Made by a program: the position numbers and the translations under genes
Notes under the pieces: model-generated
Databases searched by the model: none
The model's input: the letters and a program-made list of their open reading frames with translations, nothing else
Told to the model about the DNA's origin: nothing
Part shown: positions 14,901-23,686 of the stretch, in pieces
How the letters are laid out: the number at the start of each line of letters is the position of its first letter
Position numbering within the stretch: position 1 is the stretch's first letter
DNA from: Micromonospora sp. WMMD1155
Lineage (GTDB): Bacteria > Actinomycetota > Actinomycetes > Mycobacteriales > Micromonosporaceae
Assembly (NCBI RefSeq): GCF_029581275.1
Contig: NZ_CP120742.1
Location: 4,014,001 to 4,078,000 of the forward strand
DNA length: 64,000 bases
Direction: 5' to 3'

Positions 14901-16493
14901 ATGAGTGGCGTGCGGTTCCTCGATCTGGCTGCCACCTCAGCCGCCGTCGCCGCCACCAGCGGCCGGCGGGCCAAGGTGGAGCTGCTCGCTGATGCGCTGC
15001 GCCGGCTCGACCCGGGCGAGGTGGAGCCCGGTGCCGGCTATCTCGCCGGTGAGCTGCGCCAACGGCAGACCGGGGTGGGCTACGCGAGCCTGCGTGACCT
15101 GCCGACGCCGGCCGCCGAGCCGACGTTGACAGTGGCCGGCGTGGACGCGGCGATCGAGCAGATCTCCGCCGTGCGGGGCGCCGGTTCACAGGCCCGACGG
15201 CGGGCGCTGCTGGGAGCCCTCTACGCGGCGGCGACCGCCGACGAGCAGCGGCTGCTCACCGGCCTGTTCAGCGGTGAGCTGCGCCAGGGCGCCCAGGCGG
15301 GGTTGCTCGCCGACGCGGTGGCGCGGGCCGCCGAGGTGCCGGTGGCGACCGTCCGTCGGGCCCTGCTGCTCGCCGGAGACCTGCGGGCCGTGGCGGTGGC
15401 CGCGCTGACCGGTGGAGCCGCCGAGTTGGCCGGGTTCGGCCTTCAGGTCGGCCGACCGCTGGCACCGATGCTCGCGCAGAGCGCCTCCTCGGTCGACGAG
15501 GCGCTCGCCGCTACCGGCACGCCGGCGGTGGTCGACGTGAAGCTCGACGGCATCCGCATCCAGGTGCACCGCTCCGGCGCCGACATCGCCGTGTTCACCC
15601 GCAGCCTCGACGAGATCACCGCCCGGGTGCCCGAGGTGGTCGCCGCGGTCCGTGCCCTGCCGGCCCGGGAGTTGGTGCTCGACGGCGAGGCGATCGGTCT
15701 GGACGCGACGGGCCGACCACTGCCGTTCCAGCAGACCTCCAGCCGGGCCGCCCGACGCACCACCCCCAGCACCACCGGGCGCACACCCGTCGCCCCGGCG
15801 GTGCTCGCGGCGGCCGCCAGCACCGGCGCGACGGTGCTCACCCCGTACTTCTTCGACCTGCTGCATCTCGACGGCCAGGATCTGATCGACCTGCCCGGTC
15901 GGGAGCGGTGGGCTTTCCTCGCGGGCGCGGTGGACTCGTCACTGCTGGTCGGTCGGATGGAGGTCGACGGCAGTGAGCAGGCCGCCGCCGCGTTCGCCGC
16001 CGCACTCGACGCCGGGCAGGAGGGTGTGGTGGTCAAAGCACCGGACGCCCCGTACGACGCCGGGCGGCGTGGTGCCGCCTGGGTCAAGGTCAAACCCCGG
16101 CACACCCTCGACCTGGTGGTGCTCGCCGTCGAGTGGGGCAGCGGCCGGCGTAAGGGTTGGCTGTCCAACCTGCACCTGGGCGCACGCGACCCGCACAGCG
16201 GCGGCTTCGTCATGCTCGGCAAGACGTTCAAGGGCCTCACCGACGAGGTGCTGCGCTGGCAGACCGAACGCTTCCTCGGCCTCGCGGTCGAGCGCGGCGA
16301 CTGGGTGGTCCGGGTCCGACCCGAACAGGTCGTGGAGATCGCCTTCGACGGGGTGCAGACGAGCAGCCGCTACCCCGGTGGCATGGCCCTGCGCTTCGCC
16401 CGGGTGGTGCGTTACCGCGACGACAAGTCCGCCGCAGAGGCGGACACCATCGACGCGGTACGGGCCATCCACACCGGCCGTCCCACCGCTTGA
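14901..16493 (+). CDS. ATP-dependent DNA ligase, LigB type
   Basis: 530 residues. The N-terminal DNA-binding domain (residues 1-190, MSGVRFLDLAATSAAVAATS) is followed by the nucleotidyltransferase core with motif I VVDVKLDGIRIQVH, where Lys214 is the AMP-accepting residue. Later motifs are LVLDGEAIGLD (III), FFDLLHLDGQDL (IIIa), GQEGVVVKAPDAPYDAG (IV) and AAWVKVKP (V). The OB domain ends GMALRFARVVRYRDDK. This layout is that of archaeal-like ligases such as mycobacterial LigB, which seal nicks in repair rather than replace NAD-dependent LigA. ATG 14901 with GGAGG at 14886-14890; a GTG nine bases on is possible. Confidence 0.92.
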   Translation: MSGVRFLDLAATSAAVAATSGRRAKVELLADALRRLDPGEVEPGAGYLAGELRQRQTGVGYASLRDLPTPAAEPTLTVAGVDAAIEQISAVRGAGSQARRRALLGALYAAATADEQRLLTGLFSGELRQGAQAGLLADAVARAAEVPVATVRRALLLAGDLRAVAVAALTGGAAELAGFGLQVGRPLAPMLAQSASSVDEALAATGTPAVVDVKLDGIRIQVHRSGADIAVFTRSLDEITARVPEVVAAVRALPARELVLDGEAIGLDATGRPLPFQQTSSRAARRTTPSTTGRTPVAPAVLAAAASTGATVLTPYFFDLLHLDGQDLIDLPGRERWAFLAGAVDSSLLVGRMEVDGSEQAAAAFAAALDAGQEGVVVKAPDAPYDAGRRGAAWVKVKPRHTLDLVVLAVEWGSGRRKGWLSNLHLGARDPHSGGFVMLGKTFKGLTDEVLRWQTERFLGLAVERGDWVVRVRPEQVVEIAFDGVQTSSRYPGGMALRFARVVRYRDDKSAAEADTIDAVRAIHTGRPTA

Positions 16494-16512
16494 CCAGCGT
16501 TCCCGGCCCTGC

Positions 16513-17208
16513 TCATCCGACCGAGAGCGACCTCGCGTAGTTCACCTGGTTGTTCAGGTGCTGCACCTGGATCTGGTCGCTGACCGGGATGCGCGCCACG
16601 TACTGCTGCGCGCCGTTGGTGACCGTCACCTGCACCGTGCCGTGGTGCCGGGTCTCCTTCACCAACAGGAAGAGGAGGCTGAAGAAGGCCAGGCAGAAGA
16701 AGCCGACGATGGCGCAGACCAGTGCCCAGGTCGCCACCTTCTCCTCGCGCTGCCAGTAGTCGGCGACGTGCCAGGTGGCGCCCGCCAGCGGCAGCACCCC
16801 GGCCGGGGTACGGATGATCGGTGGACTCACCGCGATCTCGGCGATCTGCACCGCCACCACCTCCGGCCCGCCCGGGTAGCCGGCGACTGCCGGGTTCACG
16901 GCCGGCGGGGTCGGTGGGTACGGCCCGGTTGCCGGCCACGCCCCGGCCGGCTGCGCGGGTGGCCCGGAGAAGGGTGCGGGTGGCCCGGAAAAGGGTGCGG
17001 GTGGCCCGGACAGGGGTGCGGGTGGCCCGGAGAAGGGTGCGGGTGGCCCGGAGAACCGCGCGGGCGGCGGTGCGGCGGGGAACGGCTTGGTGGGCGGTGG
17101 GGTGGCGAACGGTGCCGTCGGCGGCTCGGCGGCCCACGGGTCGGTCGGCGGCTGCGTCTGGTGACCTGGAACCGGTTCGGGCAGCGGTGCCGTGGGATCC
17201 ACGCTCAT
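16513..17208 (-). CDS. Proline-rich membrane protein with tandem heptapeptide repeats
   Basis: 231 residues from ATG 17208, with GGAGGTCC directly upstream. The N-terminal half is Pro-rich and carries five tandem copies of the heptad SGPPAPF (residues about 52-86), encoded by near-identical 21-bp repeats at about 16960-17060. After an ordered strand-like part (VVAVQIAEIAVSPPIIRT) there is one long membrane helix (ATWALVCAIVGFFCLAFFSL) and a C-terminal 50-residue domain ending QVNYARSLSVG. The repeats look like a disordered spacer. The function is unknown. It is convergent with the ligase gene. Confidence 0.75.
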   Translation of the reverse strand: MSVDPTAPLPEPVPGHQTQPPTDPWAAEPPTAPFATPPPTKPFPAAPPPARFSGPPAPFSGPPAPLSGPPAPFSGPPAPFSGPPAQPAGAWPATGPYPPTPPAVNPAVAGYPGGPEVVAVQIAEIAVSPPIIRTPAGVLPLAGATWHVADYWQREEKVATWALVCAIVGFFCLAFFSLLFLLVKETRHHGTVQVTVTNGAQQYVARIPVSDQIQVQHLNNQVNYARSLSVG

Positions 17209-17309
17209 CGGGACCTCCAACGTGAGGTGAGCACCCGGCGGAGACTACCGGCTGCCGTGGTGTCCCGGGTGCCCCGGAGTGTCCGGTCGGGACGTCGGCG
17301 CGGACCCGC

Positions 17310-18134
17310 TCAGACGGACGCGCTGGGCGCGGGTTCGGCAGCCCGGTCCAGCGGGGCCTCGGGAGCGCCCAGGCCGGCGGCTCGGCGGGCCTCGCGACGG
17401 GCCACCCAGCCGTAGCCGAACAGGGCCATCACCGCGAACAGCCACCACTGCACGACGTAACCGAAGTTCTGCCAGTTGTTGGCGTGCCCGACCGGCACCG
17501 CCTTGAACGCCGGGTCGGCCGCCGGGGTCTGCTCGTCCAACAGCAGGTACGCGCCGTAGACCGGGTAGGGCAGCTCGTCGGCCAGCCGGGACACCCCGAT
17601 CCGGCGGATCTCCAGCCGCCCGTCACGCCGTTCGGCGGCGCGGGCACCGCTCTCCGTCTCGTGCACCCGGCCGACCACCGTCACGTCGCCGGTCGGCACG
17701 GCCGGAACCTGCGGTTGGGCGGTCGCCGCCCCACCCGGTGCCGGGGGGATCCAGCCCTGGTCCACCAGCAGCGCCGTGCCGTCGGTGAGCACCAGCGGGG
17801 TGAGCACCTCGAAGCCGACCCGGCTGTCCACCGTCCGGCCACGGACCAGCACCGTGTTCGTCGGGTCGTACCGGCCGGTGACGGTGACCCGGGTCCAGAC
17901 CTTCTCCTTGGCGGGGGCCGGGCCGATCGTCCCCGCGCCGCCGCTGGGGGCCGTCAGCGCGTCGGCCAGCGGCACCGGTGCCATCCGCCGGCCCGCGTCG
18001 ATCCGCTCGTTGACCTCGGTACGCCCCCGGTAGCGGTCCAGCTGCCAGTTGCCGAGGAACACCATGACGGCGGCCGCGACCAGGGTCAGCGCGAGAGCGC
18101 CCAGCCAGCGTGGGCTCAGCAGGAACCGGTACAC
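17310..18134 (-). CDS. SURF1-family protein (cytochrome oxidase assembly)
   Basis: 274 residues with the SURF1 layout: N-terminal membrane helix (WLGALALTLVAAAVMVFLGN) followed by WQLDRYR, an extracytoplasmic domain with VTVTGRYDP, VLVRGRTVD and LLVDQGWIPP, and a C-terminal membrane helix after NWQNFGYVVQWWLFAVMALF. SURF1 proteins help insert haem a and mature the aa3-type oxidase. It starts at GTG 18134. It is divergent from cobB across 179 bp. Confidence 0.92.
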   Translation of the reverse strand: MYRFLLSPRWLGALALTLVAAAVMVFLGNWQLDRYRGRTEVNERIDAGRRMAPVPLADALTAPSGGAGTIGPAPAKEKVWTRVTVTGRYDPTNTVLVRGRTVDSRVGFEVLTPLVLTDGTALLVDQGWIPPAPGGAATAQPQVPAVPTGDVTVVGRVHETESGARAAERRDGRLEIRRIGVSRLADELPYPVYGAYLLLDEQTPAADPAFKAVPVGHANNWQNFGYVVQWWLFAVMALFGYGWVARREARRAAGLGAPEAPLDRAAEPAPSASV

Positions 18135-18313
18135 GGCACCGAGGCTACCCGTATGACCGGCGCCACTGACCTGGACCGGGTCGGCCTGACGCCGAGGTCG
18201 GGCCGGGGGCCCCGGTTGGCGGTGCTCGCGTCTGCGGGCGGGCGGGTATCGTCACGCCGACGGATCGGCCCCGGTCGTCCCGTCGCGTACCCGCCGCCGC
18301 TCGCGAGGAGTCG

Positions 18314-19720
18314 ATGATGACCGTCGTGCCGCGCCTGGTGCTCAGCGCGCCGTCCTCCGGGCACGGTAAGAACGCGCTGGCGATCGGGCTGCTCGCCGCC
18401 CTGGCCGAGCGGGGGGTCGGCGTCGCCGGGTTCAAGCTCGGGCCGGACCACGTCGACGCCGCGTACCTCGGCCTCGCCGCCGGTCGCCCGGGTCGGGTGA
18501 TCGACCCCCGGCTGGTCGGGATGGACCGGCTCGCCCCGCTGGTGGGGCACGGCACCGCCGGTGCCGGGCTCGCCGTGGTGCAGGGCAGCATGGGCCTGTA
18601 CGACGCGGTCGGCGGTCGCCCCGAGCAGGAGTCCACGGCCGCTGCCGCCGCCGCGCTGCGCAGCCCGGTGGTGCTCGTCGTCGACGTGGCCGCGATGGGT
18701 CAGTCGGTGGCGGCCCTGGTGCACGGTTTCCGCTCGTACGACGAGCAGTTGTGGCTCGGCGGGGTGATCCTGAACCGGGTGGCGTCGTCGCGGCACGAGG
18801 CGATGCTGCGCGAGGCGCTGGACGACGTGGGTGTGCCGGTCTACGGGGCGTTGCGCCGCCAGGACCTGCCGGCGGTGTTGCCGTCGCGTCGGCACGGTGT
18901 GGCACCGGTGGTCGACGGGGCCGCCGACGCCGTCCGTGCGGTGCGCCGGCTGGGTGAGGCCGTCGCCGCCACGGTCGACCTGGAACGACTGCTTGCGCTG
19001 GCCCGCTCCGCCCCGCCACTGCCCGCTCCGGCCTGGTCTCCCGAGGAGGCCCTCGGCGCGTTCACCGCCCCGACGGACCGCCCGCTGGTGGCACTGGCCG
19101 GCGGACCGGGCGGCAGCTTCGGCCACCCGGAGACCGCCGAGCTGCTGCGGGCCGCCGGTGCCGAGATCGTCACCGTCGATCCGCTGCGCGACGAGGCGCT
19201 GCCGGTCGGCACCCGCGCGCTCGTCGTCGGCGGCGCGCTTCCCGAGGCGTACGCCGAGCAGTTGTCGGCCAACCGGCGGCTCTGCATCGCGGTGGCCGAG
19301 CTGGCGCGGACCGGGCGTCCGGTGATCGCCGAGGGCGCCGGGCTGCTCTGGCTGGCCCGGGAGCTGGACGGGTTGCCGATGTGCGGTGTCCTGGACGCGG
19401 TGGGCGTCAGCCGGGACGGCCTGGTGGCCGGCTACCGGGAGGCCACCGCGCAGACCGACAGTGTGGTCGCCGCCCAGGGCACGGTGCTGGTCGGTCACAA
19501 GTCGCACCGGGCGGTCCTCACCCCCCGCGCTGGTCAGCGTCCGGCGTGGAGTTGGGACGGCGGCACGCCGGAGGGGTTCGTCTGGCGCAACGTGCACGCC
19601 TCACAGCTCACCCTGCATTGGGCCGGTCACCCGGCGACGGCGGCCCGGTTGGTGGCCGCCGCGGCGGCCGAGCCGACGGCCGAGGCGGTGCCCGCGCAGC
19701 CCGGCGGGGTGCCGGTGTGA
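18314..19720 (+). CDS. cobB: Cobyrinate a,c-diamide synthase with altered amidotransferase nucleophile
   Basis: 468 residues. The N-terminal ATP-binding domain is typical (LVLSAPSSGHGKNALAIGLL, GFKLGPDHVDAAYLGLAAGR, VVQGSMGLYDAVGGRPEQES). The glutamine amidotransferase domain normally has AECxGL with the catalytic Cys; here the codons at 19331-19345 read E-G-A-G-L (PVIAEGAGLLWLAREL), so the nucleophile position (residue 341) is Gly. The C-terminal His block NVHASQLTLHWAGHP is kept. The enzyme may depend on free ammonia or another glutaminase, or the base may be a sequencing error (GGC for TGC). ATG 18314 follows GCGAGGAG. The stop overlaps the next gene's GTG. Confidence 0.9.
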   Translation: MMTVVPRLVLSAPSSGHGKNALAIGLLAALAERGVGVAGFKLGPDHVDAAYLGLAAGRPGRVIDPRLVGMDRLAPLVGHGTAGAGLAVVQGSMGLYDAVGGRPEQESTAAAAAALRSPVVLVVDVAAMGQSVAALVHGFRSYDEQLWLGGVILNRVASSRHEAMLREALDDVGVPVYGALRRQDLPAVLPSRRHGVAPVVDGAADAVRAVRRLGEAVAATVDLERLLALARSAPPLPAPAWSPEEALGAFTAPTDRPLVALAGGPGGSFGHPETAELLRAAGAEIVTVDPLRDEALPVGTRALVVGGALPEAYAEQLSANRRLCIAVAELARTGRPVIAEGAGLLWLARELDGLPMCGVLDAVGVSRDGLVAGYREATAQTDSVVAAQGTVLVGHKSHRAVLTPRAGQRPAWSWDGGTPEGFVWRNVHASQLTLHWAGHPATAARLVAAAAAEPTAEAVPAQPGGVPV

Positions 19721-20286
19721 TCGGTCAGGTGGCGGTACGCCGCTTCCCGGCGTTGACCGTCTCCACCCCGCGCACCGAGGTGCGTGGGCTCACCGCGGCG
19801 GACGCGGAGGCGGCCGGGGAGATCTTCGCCGACAAGCTGACCCGGCGTTGGCTGCCACTGCCCGACGACTCCGGCCCCATCGACGGGCACGCCTGGTGCA
19901 CGGAGTTGGCCCGGCAGCGGCGGGACAGCGGCGAGGGCGACCACTACGCGGTGCTCCGCCGCGAGGACGACCAGATGGTGGGCTCGCTCTGGACGCGGCG
20001 TACCGACTGGGGTGCCCGTCTCACCGAGATCTCCTACGCGATGGCACCGCACGCGCGAGGGTTCGGTCTCGCCGCCGAGGCCGTCGACGCGGTGGCCATC
20101 GCGCTGATCCTGGAGCACGGATTCCAGCGGGTCGAGCTGCGGGTGGCGCCCGGCAACCTGGCCTCACGTCGGGTCGCGGAGAAGGCCGGGTTCAGCTACG
20201 AGGGCCTGCTGCGCAACGCCGGGCTGGTCAGCGGCAGCCGCGTGGACCTCGAACTCTGGTCGTTCGTCGCCGCCGACCTGCGCTGA
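19717..20286 (+). CDS. GNAT-family N-acetyltransferase
   Basis: 189 residues from GTG 19717, which overlaps the cobB stop. The sequence has the RimJ/RimL-like GNAT pattern: TEVRGLTAADAEAAGEIF, EISYAMAPHARGFGLAAEAV (acetyl-CoA loop R/G-x-G-x-G/A) and LRVAPGNLASRRVAEKAGFSYEGLLRN. It transfers an acetyl group to an unidentified amine. It is cotranscribed with cobB but has no known role in cobalamin synthesis. Its last codons and stop are part of a 21-bp tandem repeat. Confidence 0.88.
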   Translation: MIGQVAVRRFPALTVSTPRTEVRGLTAADAEAAGEIFADKLTRRWLPLPDDSGPIDGHAWCTELARQRRDSGEGDHYAVLRREDDQMVGSLWTRRTDWGARLTEISYAMAPHARGFGLAAEAVDAVAIALILEHGFQRVELRVAPGNLASRRVAEKAGFSYEGLLRNAGLVSGSRVDLELWSFVAADLR

Positions 20287-20331
20287 CTCGCCGCCGACCT
20301 GCGCTGACCCACCGCCGACCTGCGCTGACCC
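20269..20331 (+). repeat. Three tandem 21-bp repeats spanning a stop codon
   Basis: Units at 20269-20289, 20290-20310 and 20311-20331 share GCCGACCTGCGCTGAC. The first unit includes the last codons of the acetyltransferase (A-D-L-R) and its TGA; the next two repeat the same codons and stop in frame. A partial GCGCCGACCTGCGC follows near 20350. This is a tandem duplication of the 3' end of the gene. Confidence 0.8.
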
Positions 20332-20367
20332 GCTCCGAGCTGCGGGCCGGCGCCGACCTGCGCGGGC

Positions 20368-22497
20368 TCAGCCGACTATCGTGTCCGATGGTGGGGTGAA
20401 CTGGCGGGTCGGTGTGCCCTTCAAACCGTCGCGCAGGGTCTCGGCGACCGCCGCGATGGGGATCTGGGACTGCCCGTCACCGACCGCGTTGAACGGATTG
20501 TCCGGGTCGGAGATGAAGCTCGCCGCCGCCAATTCCGGGGTGTACCCGACGAACCAGGCGGACCGGGTGCTGTCCGTGGTACCGGTCTTGCCGGCGACCG
20601 GGCGTCCGACGGTGCCCCGCACGCTGTCGGCGGTGGACCAGCCGCCGCAGCTTCCGCGCGCCGGGGTGTCCCCGGTCGGGCAGCGGGCCGCGTCGGTGGC
20701 CGCCCGGGCGGCGTCCGCGCTGACCACCTGCCGGCAGCGTGGCTTGGCCACCTCACGGTGGATGCCGCCCGGGGTGGCGTACGTGGCCGGTGTGCCGTCC
20801 CGGTTCATGATCGCCTGCACCGGGATCGCCTCGCAGTAGCGGCCGTCGGCGGCGATGGCGGCGTAGGCGTTCGCCATCTCCAGCGGTGTGGCGTCGGAGA
20901 CGCCCAGGGTGAACGCACCCCACTTCTTCGCCTTGTCCGGGGACGCGTGGTCCCGGTCGACGTCGGTACGCCAGCGCAGCCCGAGCTGCTCGGCCAACCG
21001 GACCGCCCGGTCCGCGCCGACCTTCTCCTCCAGCCACACGAAGTACGTGTTGACCGACTTGCCGAAGCCGGACCACATGGTCTGCTGGCCGCTCATCGCG
21101 CCGCTGGCGTTCGAGGGCGACCAGCCGTCGTAGACCTCGGACCGGTAGCGGTGCGGGGCGTTGAACGTGGTCGACAGCGGCATCCCCGCGTCGAGCGCGG
21201 CGAGCATCGGGAACATCTTGAACGTCGAGCCTGCCTGGTAGCCCGCCAGGTCACCGCCGCCGAGCAGCGGGGCCACCGTGTTCGGGTAGTTGGCCTTCAT
21301 CTTCGGCCCGGCCTCGGGGTTGGAGCTGGGTGGGTTCTCGGCCAGGTCCAGCGAGTACGTCCGGTTCACCGCCATCGCCTTGACCCGTCCGGTGCCCGGT
21401 TCGGAGACCACGATCCCGTTGGCGAACGGGCTGCCGGTGGCCTCCTTTGCGCCGACGTTCTTCTCCGCCGCCTCCTGGATCTTCGGGTCGAGACTGAGCA
21501 CGATCCGGTAGCCGCCCCGACGCAGCTTGTCCATCCGTTCCAGCCGGTTCGCCCCGAACGCGGGCTGCGCGCTCCACCAGTTCTTCAGGTAGTCGCAGGC
21601 GAAGCCCCAGCTGTTGTACTTCTCGGGGATCGCCGCGCAGTCGTGCGGCGGGGTCGTCAGCTTGAGCCGGATCGGCTCGGACTTGGCGGCGGCTGCCGAG
21701 TCGGGGGAGAGGTAGCCGAGTTGGCTCATCCGGTCCAGCACGTAGTTGCGTCGTCCGGTGGCCTCCTTCTGGTCGGAGTCCGCCGGGTCGTACTCGGAGG
21801 GGGACTTGACCAGGCCGGCGAGGGTGGCCGCCTCGACCGGGGTGAGGTCCTTCGGGGTCTTGGAGAAGAAGATCTCACTGGCCGCGTAGATGCCGTAGGC
21901 CCGGTGCCCGAAGTACGCCGAGTTCAGGTAGCGCTCCATAATCTGTTCCTTGCTCAGCTCCTTCTCCAGGTCCAGTGCCATCCGCATCTCCTTGACCTTG
22001 CGGATGCTCGTCTGCTGGGTCGCCTCCTGGACCTCCTTGGGCGTGGTCGCGCTGTCCCGCAGGGCCATCCGGACGTACTGCATGGTCAGCGTCGACGCGC
22101 CCTGGGAGCCGCCGGAGCGGGCGTTGGAGACGAAGGCCCGGGCCACGCCCTTCGGGTCGACGCCGTGGTGCTGGTAGAAGCGGGAGTCCTCGGCCGCCAC
22201 GATCGCCTGCTGGATGTTCGGCGACATGTCGGACAGCTTGGTGTACTGCCGGTACTCCTCGTAGAACATGGTCAGCACGGTCTTGCCGTCGGGGGCGTAG
22301 AGGTAGGAGGTTTCGGCGGGCAGAGCGGTCTTCAGCACCCGGGTCTTCTGCTCCACGGCGTGCGCGGTGGCCTTCGCGCCGAGCCCGGTGAGAGCGACCA
22401 GTGGGTACGCGACGGCGGCGATCACGATTCCGGCGATCAGCCCGGCGCGCAGGAGAGGGACGAGTCGACCAGCGGCGGTAAGGGGTCGGTTACTCAC
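20368..22497 (-). CDS. Class A penicillin-binding protein (transglycosylase/transpeptidase)
   Basis: 709 residues. A short cytoplasmic start and one membrane helix (LLRAGLIAGIVIAAVAYPLV) anchor it in the membrane. The GT51 glycosyltransferase domain begins AIVAAEDSRFYQHHGVD (catalytic Glu103) and continues GASTLTMQYVRM and RYLNSAYFGHRAYGI. The transpeptidase domain has the SxxK motif in QAGSTFKMFPM, SVN in FGKSVNTYFVW and KTGTT in VAGKTGTTDSTRSAW. It polymerises and cross-links peptidoglycan outside the membrane. GTG 22497; the AT-richer upstream sequence (TCATAACTTGG) suggests a promoter close to the start. Confidence 0.95.
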   Translation of the reverse strand: MSNRPLTAAGRLVPLLRAGLIAGIVIAAVAYPLVALTGLGAKATAHAVEQKTRVLKTALPAETSYLYAPDGKTVLTMFYEEYRQYTKLSDMSPNIQQAIVAAEDSRFYQHHGVDPKGVARAFVSNARSGGSQGASTLTMQYVRMALRDSATTPKEVQEATQQTSIRKVKEMRMALDLEKELSKEQIMERYLNSAYFGHRAYGIYAASEIFFSKTPKDLTPVEAATLAGLVKSPSEYDPADSDQKEATGRRNYVLDRMSQLGYLSPDSAAAAKSEPIRLKLTTPPHDCAAIPEKYNSWGFACDYLKNWWSAQPAFGANRLERMDKLRRGGYRIVLSLDPKIQEAAEKNVGAKEATGSPFANGIVVSEPGTGRVKAMAVNRTYSLDLAENPPSSNPEAGPKMKANYPNTVAPLLGGGDLAGYQAGSTFKMFPMLAALDAGMPLSTTFNAPHRYRSEVYDGWSPSNASGAMSGQQTMWSGFGKSVNTYFVWLEEKVGADRAVRLAEQLGLRWRTDVDRDHASPDKAKKWGAFTLGVSDATPLEMANAYAAIAADGRYCEAIPVQAIMNRDGTPATYATPGGIHREVAKPRCRQVVSADAARAATDAARCPTGDTPARGSCGGWSTADSVRGTVGRPVAGKTGTTDSTRSAWFVGYTPELAAASFISDPDNPFNAVGDGQSQIPIAAVAETLRDGLKGTPTRQFTPPSDTIVG

Positions 22498-22618
22498 ATG
22501 GCCAAGTTATGACATTTCCGATTCGTACCTGAGAAGAACTCATAAACCGACGAGTGGTGACGTGGCTTACGCCGAGATCGTCTGTCCCACCGGCCGCCTT
22601 CCCGGCAGGATCGCGGAC

Positions 22619-23686
22619 ATGCCCGAGCCGATCGCCGCTTCCGAGCCCGACCTGACGCACCACGGTGACGTCGAGGTCGGCGACGGCCTGATCGACCTCG
22701 CCGTCAACGTCCGCCAGGCGGATCCGCCCTCCTGGTTGGCCGACCCGATCGCGGCCACCCTGGCCGACCTGGCCCACTACCCGGACCCGGCACCGGCCCG
22801 CGCGGCGGTCGCCGCCCGACACCGCCGTCACCCGAACGAGGTGCTGCTCACCGCCGGTGCCGCCGAGGGCTTCGTGCTGATCGCGCAGGCGCTCCGCGGC
22901 GTACGCCGCCCGGTGGTGGTGCACCCCCAGTTCACCGAGCCGGAGGCGGCACTACGGGCCGCCGGGCACGCGGTCGAGCGCGTCCTGCTGGACCCCACCG
23001 ACGACTTCCGGCTCGACCCGTCCCGGGTGCCCGCCGACGCCGACCTCGTGATGATCGGCAACCCGACGAACCCGACCTCGGTGCTGCACCCCGCACGAAC
23101 CCTCGCCGCGCTGGCCCGCCCCGGCCGGGTGCTGGTGGTCGACGAGGCGTTCGCCGACACCACGATCGCCCCCGGGCACCCCGGCGAACCGGAGTCGTTG
23201 GCCGAGCGGCGCGACCTGCCGGGGCTGCTGGTCCTGCGCAGCCTCACCAAGACGTGGGGCCTGGCCGGTCTCCGGATCGGCTACCTGCTCGGCGCTCCGG
23301 AGTTGCTGACCCGACTGGCCGCCGTACAGCCGCTCTGGGCCGTCTCCACACCGGCGTTGGCCGCCGCGTCGGCCTGCGCCACCACCGTCGCGGTCCAGGC
23401 CGAACGCGCGATCGCCGCCGACCTCGCCGCCGACCGCGACCACCTGGTCGCCCGCCTGCAAGACCTGCCCGGTGTACGCGTCGTCGGCCGCCCCGCCAGC
23501 GCGTTCGTCCTGCTGCACCTGCCCGGCGCGAGCGCGGTCCGCGCCGCCCTGCGCGAGCGCGGCTGGGCGGTCCGCCGAGGCGACACGTTTCCCGGCCTCG
23601 GGCCGGATTGGCTGCGGGTGGCGGTACGCGACCGAGAGACCACCGACGCTTTCATCGAGGTGCTGCGCGAGACCATGGAGGCATGA
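22619..23686 (+). CDS. cobC: CobC-like PLP-dependent aminotransferase/decarboxylase
   Basis: 355 residues, fold-type I PLP enzyme of the histidinol-phosphate aminotransferase group. Motifs: LIDLAVNVR and HYPDPAPARAAVAARH at the start, GNPTNPTSVLHPA, VVDEAFAD and the PLP lysine in LRSLTKTWGLAGLRIGYLLG. In this cluster it should make the aminopropanol arm precursor used by CobD, as proposed for CobC/CobD-type decarboxylases. ATG 22619 with AGGA nine bases upstream is preferred over GTG 22562. Its stop overlaps the cobT ATG, so cobC-cobT are cotranscribed. Confidence 0.88.
   Translation: MPEPIAASEPDLTHHGDVEVGDGLIDLAVNVRQADPPSWLADPIAATLADLAHYPDPAPARAAVAARHRRHPNEVLLTAGAAEGFVLIAQALRGVRRPVVVHPQFTEPEAALRAAGHAVERVLLDPTDDFRLDPSRVPADADLVMIGNPTNPTSVLHPARTLAALARPGRVLVVDEAFADTTIAPGHPGEPESLAERRDLPGLLVLRSLTKTWGLAGLRIGYLLGAPELLTRLAAVQPLWAVSTPALAAASACATTVAVQAERAIAADLAADRDHLVARLQDLPGVRVVGRPASAFVLLHLPGASAVRAALRERGWAVRRGDTFPGLGPDWLRVAVRDRETTDAFIEVLRETMEA

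Noticed and set aside
18135..18313. Cobalamin riboswitch before cobB or cobD
   Set aside because: I looked for the conserved box sequences of the B12 element upstream of cobB and cobD, and before cobC, and found none. A structure search (Rfam cobalamin model) would settle it.
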